Source of the DNA: Chaetoderma sp. LZ-2023a
Lineage: Eukaryota > Mollusca > Caudofoveata > Chaetodermatida > Chaetodermatidae
Assembly (NCBI GenBank): GCA_034401795.1
Contig: CM067374.1
Span: 133,570,300-133,634,299 of the forward strand
DNA length: 64,000 nt
Direction: 5' to 3'
Shown here: positions 23,801 to 38,200 of the stretch, in pieces
Position numbering within the stretch: position 1 is the stretch's first letter
How the letters are laid out: each line of letters opens with the position of its first letter
Translations under genes and position numbers: made by a program
Notes under the pieces: generated by a model
Database searches by the model: none
What the model was told of the DNA's origin: nothing
Seen by the model: the letters and a program-made list of their open reading frames with translations, nothing else

Positions 23801-26800
23801 AAAAATCCAATATGGATGCCAAAGATGCTATATTTTGATTGGCCCATGGGTGTCCAGGTTTTTTGACGGATCAACTTCCCTTGAACAAACTTTAATGGCC
23901 CTTGGTCCCTAACCATATCTGCCAAATTTTGGCCTGATCCCTTCAGCGCTTCTGGAGAAGTCGTTTTCGCTACAACTAGTTCAACCAGGATGGTCGCCAA
24001 ACCATTTGACAAATCAAGTTCCCTTGAACAAACTTGGTTCAGCTCTTGCCCTAAATCATATTTCATCAGGTTTGCATCAATCCCATAAGCGGTTTCGGAG
24101 ATTTTTAGACATTTCTAAAAATCGGCGAAAATACAAGATGGCCACCGGCCCAATTGGCCGATCGGCTTCGTTTGAACAAACTTGAATCTCTATGCCCTAA
24201 GGATGCTTCCTGCGAAATATAATTGAAATCAGCCCAGTAGTTCTCGAGAAAACATTTTAAGTTTCCCATTGCTTTAGTATGGGAGCTTTTGGTGGGAAAA
24301 TGATCCAAGATGGCCGGCAAACCGTTTATCCGACAGTTTCAAAACTTGCAAATTTGTGATCAGAATACCGCAAAACACATACAAAACCAATTTCAGCCTC
24401 AAAATCCCCCAAATAAAAAAATCCAATATGGCCAACAAACACGCTATATTTTGATTGGCCCACGGTGGCCATGTTTTTTGACGGATCATCTTCTCTTGAA
24501 CAGAGTTTAATGGCCCTTAGGCCCTAATCATATCGGCCAAATTTCGGCCCGATCCCTTCCGCGGTTCTGGAGAAGTCATTTTCGCTACAACTAGGTCAAC
24601 CAAGATGGCCACCAAATCATTTGACCAATCAAGTTCCCTTGAACAAACTTGGTTCAGCTCTTGCCCTAGATCATATTTCATGAGATTTGCATCAACACCC
24701 ACCCCCCCCCCAGCGGTTTCGGAGAAGATTTTTAAAGACGTTTCCTAAAATTGGCCTAAATCCAAGATGGCCGCCGGTCAAATTGACCGATCAGGTTTAT
24801 TTGAACAAACTTGGATCCCTATGCCCTAATGATGCTTCCTGCCAAATATAATTGAAATTGGCCCAGTGGTTCTTGAGAAGTCGTTTAAAGGAAAAGTTGA
24901 CAGACGACGGACGGACACACGGCGGACGGTCGCCATGGCATAAGCTCACTTGGCCTTTCAGGCCAGGTGAGCTAATAACCATTGCTGATGGAAAGACGCT
25001 AGTTATTCTGCCGTGGAATTATGCTGAGTTGACCACTTTAAACATTCCAATAATTTAGGTCACAGTGGTTCGCAGAAATTTGAGTTGCCATAATAAGCAT
25101 GTAATAGTCAATTAATAAATTTATGACGTTAAAAACTAGAAATGGTTGCGATGATATATAACTGCATTAAAACGAATTTATTTTGCTACATGTAGCTCAG
25201 AAAGTGCCACAGCAGTGACGTGCTGTCATGGCACGCATGCCAGCCCTGTTTTTAATGCAATCAGTCACGAAAATTGACATTTTGCACAGTGAATGTATAT
25301 CCATTTGCAGACCAAGACAACAATTTTTGAAAATGTATCAATGGAATGACTGGTTCGAAGTCTTGTCCTGGCCCCCAAATTTACTTTTTAAACATCATTG
25401 TATCTTTCCCTCATTGATATGCTTTTGCTGTTATATCTGGGTAGTTTGTACACAGACTGATTTAAATCAAATAATCACAATTATTCTTAAATAATCAATC
25501 GTGATCACTCAAAGCAATAATTGTGCAAACTTAGTCGCAATGAAAATGTTTATGTACCTGTATCTAGCCCTTACCTGCAATGAATGCACTAATGCTTTTC
25601 CATCTGAAAAATACAAAAATATTTTTTTTATCTTTTAACTGTGAAATGTTGCAGACGAAGAGATTATTTTTGAAAATGTATCACTCCAATGACTGGCTCA
25701 GTTATCGAGCGAGTCATTCCAGTAATAAATTTTCAAAAATAGTCTTCTTTTGGTCTGTAAATTGACATTTTATCTAGACAGCTGCAGGAACATTTTTTTG
25801 CCAGTTTGAGTGTTAAACAGTTAATATCATTGTTTGACCGTGAAAACAACATTGCCAACCATTTTATGATTTATTTTTTCACGAAAGAGTTGATACTTAA
25901 CATCACAAATACTCTATATATGCTAATATATCTAACTTCAACACAGAATTAAAACAAACCTGCTCCTAATAGGCAGGTTACCTAGCTGTCAGACTGGCAC
26001 ATGCGCAAGATGACCCGTGCATCGATGGCGTATGTGCTGGCAGACAAGACACAATGAGAATGATCGTTGGCTACAATTCGGAAACTTTCTAATAAGACCA
26101 TGCCTCTGTGGGGCTGGAGAGGCAAGGTCATATTCATGATGGTAAATATCAACTCTCTCATGAAATAAGAAATCTTAGATTTCGCTTATTTCACTTCAAG
26201 AATATACTTAGCACCATGAATACTCATCAATGATATAAGCCGAATTCCTAAGTGAATTCAGAGGCAGGCAGACATGGTCACATGACCCACTGTTCCCTGA
26301 AAGAGTTCTTTTACTTTTGGAGGCACAAAAGCAACTGAAATCGCAGGAACAGCGACCAATGACATTAAAGCGAGATCGTCACTTTACAAAATGAGCTCCC
26401 CTCCCTATTTTTAATAGAAAGGAGCATCAAATCCTTTAGAAACATATACACTCTGTACTAGTGTTATTACTATTAGTACTACAGGAAATCGAACAAGTGT
26501 GCTATGCACATATGTATAAAGCTCGAATTAGAGCGATATCAAACACGAACCATCACCAGATAGAACAATATACTGGTACATGACAAAAACACAAACACAA
26601 CAAGAGGCACAAGGAGCCTGTATCACTCGCCTGGAATATAGGCATTTCTACTAGAAAGCTCATCGCCTATAAGTGGAATCCTACGGTTTTGGCCAGCATT
26701 GCAACAAGAAACTAGGTCATCCAAGATGGCTGCCAAGCAAATCGATCCATCCGATTCTCTTGAACAAACTTGGTTCAGCTCTTGCCCTAGCTATTTCATG

Positions 26801-29231
26801 AGTTTTGAATTGCTTTCGTATAGGAGCTTTTGGCGGGAAAAAGATCCAAACTTCATCTGACAGTCTACTGTAAAATTAATTTCCAAAAATTCAACAGAAT
26901 AAGTTTTATATAGTAAAGAATTTTAATTTTCTCATAGAAACTGTCAATTTGTAACTTATCTTCTAAACTCATTAAATTGATAAAATGCTATCTCATGTTC
27001 TTGATGGTTAGGAATATAGAATATAAACTCTGGTAAATATTTAAAGAGAATCTTTTCTTGGTCTGCAAATTGAGTTTCTTTGAGAGAATTTACATTTTCT
27101 GGGAAAAGATTTGAGGGTTAAATGGTTAAACTCTCAGTGGTTAACCCTTTCACCAACAAATAACTGATAAAATACCTTATAAATAAAATTCTTTACTATA
27201 TAAAACTTATTCTGTTGAATATTTTAAAATTAATTTGACTGAAAGACACTGCTGCCTTTCGAAATATTCAACAGTTTTCTTTTATGGTTGCCTTGAAACT
27301 AAGATACGGTACAGCTCAGAGTTAACTTAACATAAAATGCGTCTGTAACGCGTGCATAGCAGGTCTATTTTAAAATAATGGATGCATCGTTCCCGTTGTG
27401 AACGGTAAAACAACGTGGTGTGAAAGTAAAACAAATGGGTTGGAAACAGTTTGACAACGCGTCAGAACTTATTACACAACGCATTTATGATATTGGCTAG
27501 ACAAGTCATTTGAAATCTTATAACGTGAAAGGCGTTCATAATTACGTCGGGCTGGTATAACGACATTATGCGAGTCGACCAAGAAGGGCAACCGATTACT
27601 CGGGCATACACAAATTATGCAATTATATTTTGCCAGGGTACCGTAAATTTTTGCGAAATTCCTGTCATGATTTTAGGGGGAGGCCTCATTCAATGTTGAA
27701 TAATTGGCAATATGTCGCATTATGAGTTCCGATACAGCTGCCTGGTAACGTAAACATTCCATTCTTACAGAACAAAATGAACCAGGTTACTTATTCAATA
27801 ACTAAATTCACCACTAATGAGAAATGCCTCGCTGATCGATAATTATGCGCAGTCGTAGATTCTAGGAAAAGCGTACCCATAATTTGATTGGCTTGCTGGA
27901 CATCTGACGTCAATATGAATGAATGAAAATTACTATCTAGTAAAATTTTGATCATGTGTCTCGTTGTCATTCACAATGAATTGATGACGTGATTATTTTA
28001 ACCAGTCTCTGAGCGACTCACGATCAACAATGGCGGAACGCAAAATGTACACATATTCGCGGTGCCGCTTTTCCTCCCAAGACCTAGCCAACCTCCCTAT
28101 GAAGCTTCAATGCGATCCAACAAACGGTAACAGAGTTATCATCCGGAAACCACTCTGCCGCCTGCACACCCGCCCGGACAGACGGCGCCATTACATAATA
28201 CCATGCCAAATTTTTTGCCGGGATATAAAAACATGACCTTGCCCTTTGACGGTTTGGCGTAAAAATCGATAGGTTCCATCGGCCTACCAAGGATAAGCTC
28301 CCACACCAGATTGTTAATGATACCTTCAATACAATTCGAGTTATCCAGAAATGAAAGCCCGAACAGACAAAGCCAACACTATATATCAACCACCCACCCC
28401 CATATATTTATATGGTGGGGTGGGGGGGGGGCATAATAACTAGCGGGGAAGGACCTAAGACCAAGCGATTACTAATAGTTTGACTTCACTCTTACAAAGT
28501 CCACAGAAACACATTACTTGACCAAGTCAGGGCTTTAGATTACCCCTTAGCTATGACTTTATAAGTCATGCCCAAATGAAATCCGCCCATATTAGAGCCC
28601 AAATTAAAATCCTATTGGCTACTATGAACACTAATAACTGATTTACAGTCAATTAAATACTCAGACATGGATGCTGTGACATTTTATGGCCATTCAGAGG
28701 TGTTATAGTGCTATTAAAACTAAAATGGCTCAAAATCAATCTCGCAGAATTCAAAATTCTCTAGTTTCTAGGAGCATTGATGGATCCCGGACCAGATAGG
28801 TGGTGCCCAAATAAGGTAAATCTAAAGTTTCAGACCATGAGAAGACTGTTTTTGAAAATTTCCCACTGGAATGCCCGGCTCGATAACTGAGCCAGTCATT
28901 CCAGTGCTAAACTTTCAAAAATTTTCTTCACTTGGTCAGCAAATAGAAATTTTCTTTTGAAAGATTTAAATATTCTTGAACAAATTCAAGGCTTATAGGG
29001 TTAAAGGTAAAGCCTAGCTCTATCACTCAAAATATGAATATACCTTTGAAAACTTAAACATTTTAGCTGGCTCTATCAAGACACGACGAACTGAAGGCAA
29101 TTCATAAGCATTGTGTCTTGTCATCAACCGCGTGGCTCACGGATGCACGACTCGGCTTGTGCCAGTTTGACAGCTAGGCTACCTGCCTATTAGGGGCAGT
29201 TTAATTTTACTTCTATGTTGAGTAGAGCCAG

Positions 29232-29275
<44 letters not shown>

Positions 29276-32200
29276 ATCATGGCGTATTCATGATGGTAAG
29301 TATACTCTTAACTTCATGACAAGACAACAATAGTGTATAACTTTAATAATAATACTGATATTAATTTGAAAGTTGTTGCTGTCTAAAGGGTCCATCAGCC
29401 CGTGAAGTTATTTCTGTCTAAAGGTACACCCGCACTGGTCTATTCTGACCAATACAAATCCTTGATACTGTTCACACTTGACAGCTTTGAGGGATTTTAT
29501 TACAGGTTTTTTACATTCAGGCCAAATGCCCTAATTAATGTACCTCCTGTTTCGTGTGCTTCAACAAGAATTTCAATATCCAGCAATCGCCACGGAATCG
29601 AAGGACTGTCACCCATTAAGGTCAACGTCACCTGTGGAGAGAATAGTGAAAATCATAACTACTAGCCTGATGTGTGAACATCCCGGACAACATACACTGT
29701 AAACAGCAAATATTCTTACCAATCTGCAGGCTCAATTTCTGCAGACTACATACTGCATGGGGTTTAATTCTGGATATGCTGAATATTTTGAAAACAATTT
29801 GATTGAAAGTTGTTGGTGGCTATGCCACCAACTTTCAGTCAAATTGTTTTCAAAATATTCAGCAGGTTCAGTTTTTGCCCATTGAAATTGCCTGGTGACT
29901 TGCACGAATTAGATAGTTAAAACAATTTGACCGGAATTCGTTGCTGACCTGTTTTTATACATACACACAATGGGGGAGACAGCCACCATGGTATACAATG
30001 ATAATGATCGCCACTATAGGCTTGTAAAAGTGATGACGTATTTCCCGGCTCAACGTGATTGTTAAAGTTCTCGTGGCCCATTAAATATAGATACTTTTGC
30101 ATGAGATATGAGATGCCTGCAGATTTCTGTTCAATTTACCCAGCATGCAATGCTACCCACAGACCTGTCCAAATCGAAAATGTGCGTAACCCACTTTTTG
30201 GTTAAGCAAATTTCGCTAGGTAACCCATTTTGTATTGCGTAACCATTTTTCGTGTATTTATGTTGATCATGAAAGGAATTGCGGGAACTGAAAACAGGTT
30301 ATACATCCCTGTACCCACCATGCAATTCCCGACTTCATAATCGTTTTAACTATTGGACGCCATATTCGTTTAGTCTATTGTCTGTATAGGCCAGGATTTC
30401 TCAAACAAACCAACCCGCCTGCACATGCAAATAGTCATTTGTCCTCCAGCTCTGGAAGCGTAAGCGTGCAAGTAGGACATATTATATGAAGTACAGCCTG
30501 CATTTCAATACTGTTCAGCGCAAATGTGTCAATTTCCAGGAGAAAATTGGAGTTCAGGATTTTATATACTTTGACAATATTTTGCATGAAAGTTGTTGCT
30601 ATCATGACAGCAACAACATTCAGTCAAATTATTGTCAAAATAATTATTAGGAAATGCGATTACTATCTGATACAGATTTGATATGAATTTGTATGAAAAT
30701 TTTTGCTGCAACAGCTTCCAGTCTATATATTCCAAAATAATCATCATAATTTTCAGTCGACTCTCGCCATGGATTTGAATAGCAATTTGACTGTAAGTTG
30801 TTGATTTCTAAGGCGCTAACAACATTGACGAATTATTAGCCATCCTAACCCTAACTACTAATTTAGTTTGAAATTTTTTAATTTTAACATCAGAGTGATA
30901 CGGGTTAATAAGTTAATTTTCATTATTCAGTATATCAACTTGTGGCTTATGTGGTACAGTATTGTAACAACATCTTTCTTGACTTACTTCAAATTCATGC
31001 TCGACTAGAAATACCACCCGTCCATTTTCTGAAAGCAAACAGGTATCACAGCATGCAGCAGTTACATTGTCATGATTCTATATATATTCCAAAGCACCAG
31101 ACATTAATCTAAATGATCAAAAACTCTTGACTTGCTGCATATTTTCAAAACAATTTGACTGAAAGTTGTTGGTGGCTTTAGCCACCAACAAATTTCAATC
31201 AAATTGTTTTCAAAATATTTAGCAGGTCCAGAGATATAACCCCTGGAATATGTCGTCTGCAAAAACTCAGCAGTCAGACGGTTAACAAAGATTCTGTAGA
31301 ATTTAATGTCTCCCCTACATGCCCTTCCTTCGCATTGTCGATAAACAACGGAGCTCAGATCAAATTCATTAGAATAAATAGAATGTTTAGTCTGGTTGCA
31401 ATATAACAAGATGCGTTCATCTCCCCATGGCAACCACATTATTAGTTCTGTAAAAATATAGGTAAATATATAGCCACTTGAGTTTAATTTCAATTTTGAA
31501 ACATATGCATGATTTTTCATATATGGAGATATTTATATCGAAAGGTCTCGAGCATTATCCCTTTAATAGTCCAGCTTTCCCAAAAAAATTGAAATCTTTG
31601 CTCATTTGCACCTCAAGTAGATTCTTTTTCAAATTATATCACTAGAATGACCAGTTCAGTTATTGAGCCAGTCATTCCAGTGGTAAATTTTCAAAAACCG
31701 TCTTAAATTGGTCAGCATATAGACATTCCTCAAGACCACGGTAAAGGCCAGCTTGACCAAAAAAAAAAGGAAAAAGTAAATTCTTAACGATAAAAAAATT
31801 ATTGTCGAAAATAGAGAAATTAATTTGACTCGCTGCCTAATGGCTTCCAGTAAAATTAATTTCAAAATATTTAACAGTTTTCCTGTATGGCTGGCTGCCT
31901 TGAAAACCAGATATGGAGAATTCGGGTTAACTATCCTGAAAAGGAGCATTAGATCTATGCAGAGTTAGAGGCAGTAAACTAACGCTAAAAATGAGTTGCT
32001 TACTAATGTCACGACCTTGACCTTTGACCTTGTGACTTTAATGCCATGGTACACATTTTTAACAGCAACTGTCTCTGAATGATTCCAATATGATTAAAGA
32101 GTCATGAAATATATGCTCAGATGTTTTGCTAAATGTCAAAACTGAACGTTGAAAGTTTCATAGGAAAATTACAGCAACGTTGAAATTTGACCTAAATCTC

Positions 32201-35200
32201 ATTGTGCCGATTCCTTTACGTAACCACGTATCGACACTTAGTTCCAATAAAATGAAACGATCCGGAAAGATAATGTGAAAAGTGTTAATGTAGACAGCAA
32301 AGCCATCACCTTCATCATTAGAATAGTGATACCTTTGTATCACTTTCGACCACCTTGCAGGCGAGACAAAACACTGAATATTTTCACAACAAAATGATCG
32401 ACTGCTGTTAAAAATAATCAACAGCATTTTAACCCTTTTTCTGGTCAAGAAAATTCTTAAAATTTGTATCTTTGCTCAGGGAATGTCCATTTGTAGGCAA
32501 TGAGAAAGCAAATGGTAAATTTTCATGAACACTCTTCTCTTGGTGTGCAAACAGGCATTCCTCAAGACTAGGCTTGCACAATTACGTGATTAAAACCACA
32601 ATCGCCATTATTTTGTAAATCATGAATTTATATGTTTAAAAATTAAATAATCAAATAATCGTGAATAATTTCTGCTTAAAATATTTCAAAACCTACTTTT
32701 TAATTACTCTATAATGCGATCGGTCACGAGAATTGACATTTTGCTCAGAGACTTTATGTCCATTTGCATGCCAGAAGAGTATTTAAAAAATATATTACTG
32801 GAATGACTGGCTTGAACATCGAGCCAGGCAGGCATTATTGTGACACATTTTCAAAGATGGTCTTCTGTTGGCCTGCAAATGGACATTTCTAACCACCATT
32901 GCTGCACTTTCGTCATTGATATGCATTGTCTGCATAAATTAGTATCAAAATATTCAACAGCATGCTTATTAAATAGTAAAGACATACAATTCATACAACA
33001 ATGCTCAGTCCGTCATCAATTAAGCGTTCATGACGAACTTATCTATGTCATTCATGACATAATTGATTATGATATCATCCTACATGTTACGTTGTTGATT
33101 ATAACGTCATATGACTGATGGATAAACTGGAATCCTCCGTTGGATCGGAAGACATTGCTGCCTTTTCCAAATATTCAAATCATTTTGTTTTGGAAACAGG
33201 TTAGATTATTTCTGAGTTGTACTGTATTTGAAATGCTGCTGTCTCTATTCTCAGTCTCAGTTACTCACCAATCCTGAGTTTCCTCATCTGTAGAGGTAAA
33301 TCTGTGGAGACCAGCCTGTACTGAATAACCTGAGTGAGACGTTGAAGAGTCTGATGTTTCTCGCTAGCTGTTATTGGATCAGGCGGCACTATCTTATCCT
33401 GAAAGTCGGAAATGAATACAGATAATAGTGTCTCTATAATTCGGATTTTTGATCTGCCACTCAAGTATCTGGCGTATCAATTATCAATTACGCCACTCAT
33501 TAACTGGCATTAAAATCAAAACAACATAACTCTGTCATGAAATAAACGAAATCAAGGATTTCTTTTTTCACAAGAGAGTTGATACTTACCTCCCTAATAC
33601 TTTTGATATTGCTAAATATTGGCTTTCACTCAATAAACACTCAGATTAAAACAGTTAGGTGCCCCTACTGGGCAGGGAGTCAGAGCGTAGTCTGGCGGAT
33701 GCCAGCCCCACCACCGCGCATGCGCAGACTAGCACTTCCTCTGACTAATTTATTGGCTGATACACATGCAACTATAAAGAGCCTGAAGACCGAGCCTCTG
33801 TGGGGTGGAGAGGCCGGGTCCGTATCTAGGGAGGTAAGTATCAACTCTCTCGTGAAAAAAGAAATCCTTGATTTCGTTTATTTCACATCAAGAGTATACT
33901 TACCTCCCTAATACTTTTGATATTGCCAGAATTCGACAGTGAATTCGGCGGGAGGGAGGCGAGGTCAAAAGACCAGCTCATCCCTATACGCTTTTCTGCG
34001 TTTAAGGCACTTAAACTTCTGAAACTGTATGAAAAACAGTCAGGATTTGACTAACCATCGGATAACACCCCCGATGTATGAGAGATGACCGAATGTCATA
34101 TGCGCTCCCCCCCCTCCTTCCTGGGAGGAAGAGTCGAATGACCTCAATGTCCTATACGCTCTCTACGTACAAGTGCCATGTACTACAGGACAGAGACGAA
34201 AAAACTCCATTTTCGTATACTCTCAACAATGAACCACATAAATACACAAAACCATCATCATATAAATAACGGGTAACGTGACAAGACAATCAACAATGGA
34301 CAACACATACACAAGACTGACCTTGTTGAAATGGCTGCTGACATCCTCTTCCCATTGGTGAAGATCGATGCAGTCCCAAATTAGTGGTTGTTTCCATAAA
34401 TTAATTGTGAAATATATAAGCAATGAGGAAACCCCATCAAAAATATATATGCCTAGTTATTTTTTTTCAAAATCGACAAGGCGAGAGGATTAGAGGTGTC
34501 ACGGAGATAATGGTCTGTAAAACTTGACTCACAGTGCCACTGAGCCACCGACATAATATCATCCACAGGGACCCCATTAAATAGGGCAGTGGATGTCACT
34601 ACGCCGCGGACACTGTGAGCCTTGGCCACGTCAACCTGCTTCCCGGTGGCGGATTTATGGCAAAACTGAATGCATTCTACAATCCACCTGGAAATGGTGT
34701 CCTTAGAAGCCCTGCCATGGGGTTCAATATATGACAACCATAACGCTGACTGGTCGGTGCGCCACTCCGCCGTACGTTGTTTGTACCGGCGAAGCGCCCG
34801 GACAGGACACCATGCTTTAGAATTAGGATCATATCTAGTTAAAGCAGGCAAAATAATAGGTTGACCTGGATATTTCAACGACTGATTTTTAGCCAAGAAA
34901 TTAATCCTAGGTAGCAGCTTAAGGCCTTCCCCTGAAACCACAAAACGGTCATCCTCGGCTGATAAGGCATGAATCTCACTCCTACGCCTAGCCGAGGCCG
35001 CAGCAATTAAAAACACAGTCTTCAGTGTTAATAGTTTCATAGAAATGGAACTAAGTGGTTCAAACGGCTTATCACCTAGTACTTGAAGCACTAGCGATAA
35101 ACTCCAAGACGGAATCACAGGTGGATTCCTTGGTCTTAGATTGCCCATGCCTTTAATTAATACATTTAATGTATTCACTTCATCACTTCCCCTCTTAGCC

Positions 35201-38200
35201 AAGCAAGGAATAACAGACATTAAAGCTGACTTATAACCAGCAATAGAGTTAGGCTTGAGGCTATAGGCATCATAGAGGTGACAGAGGAAATCAGCTACTA
35301 CCTGAATAGATGCATCCATTGGATCAATACATCTTTTTGAGCACCATTCTGCAAATCTGTTGATTTTATAATTATATGCTCTGGAGGTTGACCCCCTCCT
35401 GGCTTTGGCCATAAACATGGCTGCTTGCTGAGAAAAGCCCTCCTTAATTCTAGATTCCTTGACAACATCCACGCAGTCAATCTGAACATTGACGGATTGT
35501 TGTGAAGGGACTTGCCCTGGAAGATAATATCGTCCATCAGAGGCAGAGGAACCGGATTGCAGACCAGAAGGTCCAGCAGATCCGTATACCATGATCGGCT
35601 TGGCCAATCCGGGGCGATCAGAAGCACTTGGCATTCCTCTTGTCTGATTTTCTGAAGAATTTTTGGAATCAGGATTGCTGGAGGGAATGCGTATGCATAC
35701 ATTCTCCCCCAGCTGATAGCTAACGCATCTGTTGCGAAAGCGCTTGGATCCGGAATCGGAGAGACGTACGTCGTCATCTTCGCATTCTTCTTCGTTGCGA
35801 ACAAATCGATGTTGGGTTTCCCCCAATGGTCGAACAGACGATCCGCCACACATTGATTTAGTTGCCATTCCGTGGGTAAAACACTCATCCTTCGGCTCAA
35901 TGAGTCTGCTAGCAGGTTTAACCTTCCCGGAATATGAACTGCTTTCAAGGTAATCTGGTGATCCAGACACCAACAAAGCAGTCTCCATGTCATCATACAG
36001 AGACTGGGCGACTTCGTTCCGCCCTGGCGGTTTATGTAAGTCACAACTGTTGAGTTGTCTGAACGAATAAGAACAATCTTGCCCTGAACTTTCTGTAAGA
36101 AATGTTCCAGGCCCAGGACTACTGCTCTTAGCTCCAGTAGATTTATATGTTCCTTTGACTGTTCCAGATTCCAAAGCCCTGATATCGTGGACTCTTCCAG
36201 GCAAGCTCCCCAGCCCTCCATCGATGCATCTGTATACACAGTCACCTGAGGGTGGGGAGGGGTTAGCATAACCCCCACCAAGAGATTCTCTGTGTCCAAC
36301 CACCATTGCAGGTGATGAATCAGAGGCGCCAACACTGACACATTCGAGTCCAGCGAACCTGTACTCTGGGTCCATTGTGTCATGAGAAATAACTGGATCG
36401 GCCGCCTGCGTAAGGCGGCCTGAGGAATGACTGGTTCCAATGAAACCATCAACCCCAGCATTCTCAAGTAAACCCGTGCCAGGACATGACGACTGTCGCA
36501 CACTGACTGAATTAATGAGATGAGTTTCTGAACTCTCTCCTGAGTAGGATAAACATATCCTGTCTCTAGATCGAAGAACATCCCCAGGTAAACAAACTTC
36601 TGGGATGGAGTCAGCTCTGTTTTCAAAACAATCTCCAGACTGGCCGACAAACTTTCCCGGGTGTGCGCTTTCAACAGCCAGTCGTCTATGTACGTGTGGA
36701 CTGCTATGCTTCTCCTGCGGAGGTATGCGGTGATCGCAAGAACCACACGGGTGAAAACCCGAGGAGCCGTGGAAATTCCGAAGGGTAGCACCCTGAATTC
36801 ACACTGTCTGCCCTGGAATGCAAATCTCAGGAAGCGACGGAAACTCCTGTGTATGGGGATGTGGAAATAAGCGTCCTTCAAATCTATCGACGCTGTCCAC
36901 ATTCCCCTCTCTAACCCCGCCAACACCGAGCGCACAGTCTCCATCTTGAAACTGGGCGTCTCTATGAACTTGTTCAATGGCTTGAGGTTGAGAATTGGTC
37001 TCCACCCTCCGGTGTTCTTTGTTACTAAGAACAGGGTTGAATAGAAGCCCGGACACCTCTGTGCCGGCTGAATAGCTCCTTTTTGTATGAGGGAATTTAT
37101 TTCCTCCTCGATACACAACCTTTGATCTGGATCTCTCGGATTTGGAGTCCAGATCGGCACTAGAGACAGTCGCGATGGCGGGCCTGTCATCCAATCGGGA
37201 TGATACCCGACTGAAAGCCATCGCAAGACTAAACGGTCCTGAGTTAACCGTTCCCACTCTTGCATGTGGTCGGCTAGTCGGCCTCCCATCGGTCCACCTA
37301 GGGATAGAGGTGGACATAAGGAGTGCAAGAGCGGCACTGTCTCCTTTGCCAGAAACACCGGCGCGGTTCTCACCGCGGTAACCGTCCCATCAGGAACGAT
37401 TACCCCGCCCAGATCCTCGCGCGCCACGACCAGCACCGCGCGCACCTCGGTGCGCGGGCGGCTGCCTGCGCCTGAGGAGCCTGCGCCCCCCTCGCTGCTG
37501 GCCGAATCGCACGCGGCCGAGGCCGGCGCTGCGATGGTGGTTGGCCTCTGACCTGGCCACTACCACCTCGAGCCTGCAGGGGACGATACGCAGGGGGTGC
37601 GGCGCGAACGTTGGCACGACGAAGCACCTCAAACTCTTCGCGCAGCGCCCTCTGGTTATTGACCAGAGTAACCGTCTCCTGGAGGTGTCTACATCCCTCA
37701 CCTCCAAAGAGACCAGGACCTGTCATAGGCGTACGTAGTAGCCTATTGTAGAGGTCCTGGGACGGGCACAGATTATCCAAGGCAAAAGTGCGCCTTGCCC
37801 GGACACTCCTGGTCACCGCCCGCGTCATACAGTCCAGAGCCAGGTTGATACCATCCTGGATGGCTCGCTGGACTGTGACCGGACTTGGCTGGCGCGATGC
37901 GGATGCTGTTACTACCCCTTGTAACAGCTGGGAGACGTGGGACAGAGCGGCAATCGAAGCCCTCCCACTCTCCTCCGCATCACGCAACGCGGCATTTGCC
38001 GAACGCAACGCGTTCGAACACAAGACTCCCGTGTCAGAACGGGAGCCTGGCCGCGCATCCTCACCCAAAGCCGCGCGGTCATCCACGCTCGGCTTTGGTA
38101 CCACACCGTACCTGGTAGTCCAGGGGCACGATGCGGCAACGCCTGGCCACCTCGCGCGGGGCCTTAGCGAGACGTCCACTCGACTTAATGGACGTCTCCG

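Larger units (their letters stand above)
25870..29312 (-). mobile_element. DIRS-like remnant with termini and ICR but no coding sequence (3.4 kb)
   Basis: The left end (25870-26060) and right end (29070-29312) are inverted repeats: CTACCTGCCTATTAGGGGCA at 29180-29200 matches, inverted, CTGCTCCTAATAGGCAGGTT at 25970; TGTGTCTTGTC, GATGCACG and TGACAGCTAGG also pair. An ICR at about 26135-26220 joins complements of both termini (ATGGTAAATATCAACTCTCT ... ATATACTTAGCACCATGAAT). The terminal core is ATTCATGATGGTAAGTAT instead of ATTAGGGAGGTAAGTAT, so it is another subfamily. The interior (26260-29060) has no Gag, RT or YR and is filled with other repeats. Confidence 0.78.

Noticed and set aside
24980-25058. 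Plus-strand [19 protein letters not shown] as an exon
   Set aside because: Starts right at the end of an AAGAGGCCC repeat, lacks clear splice borders, and matches no domain I can name.
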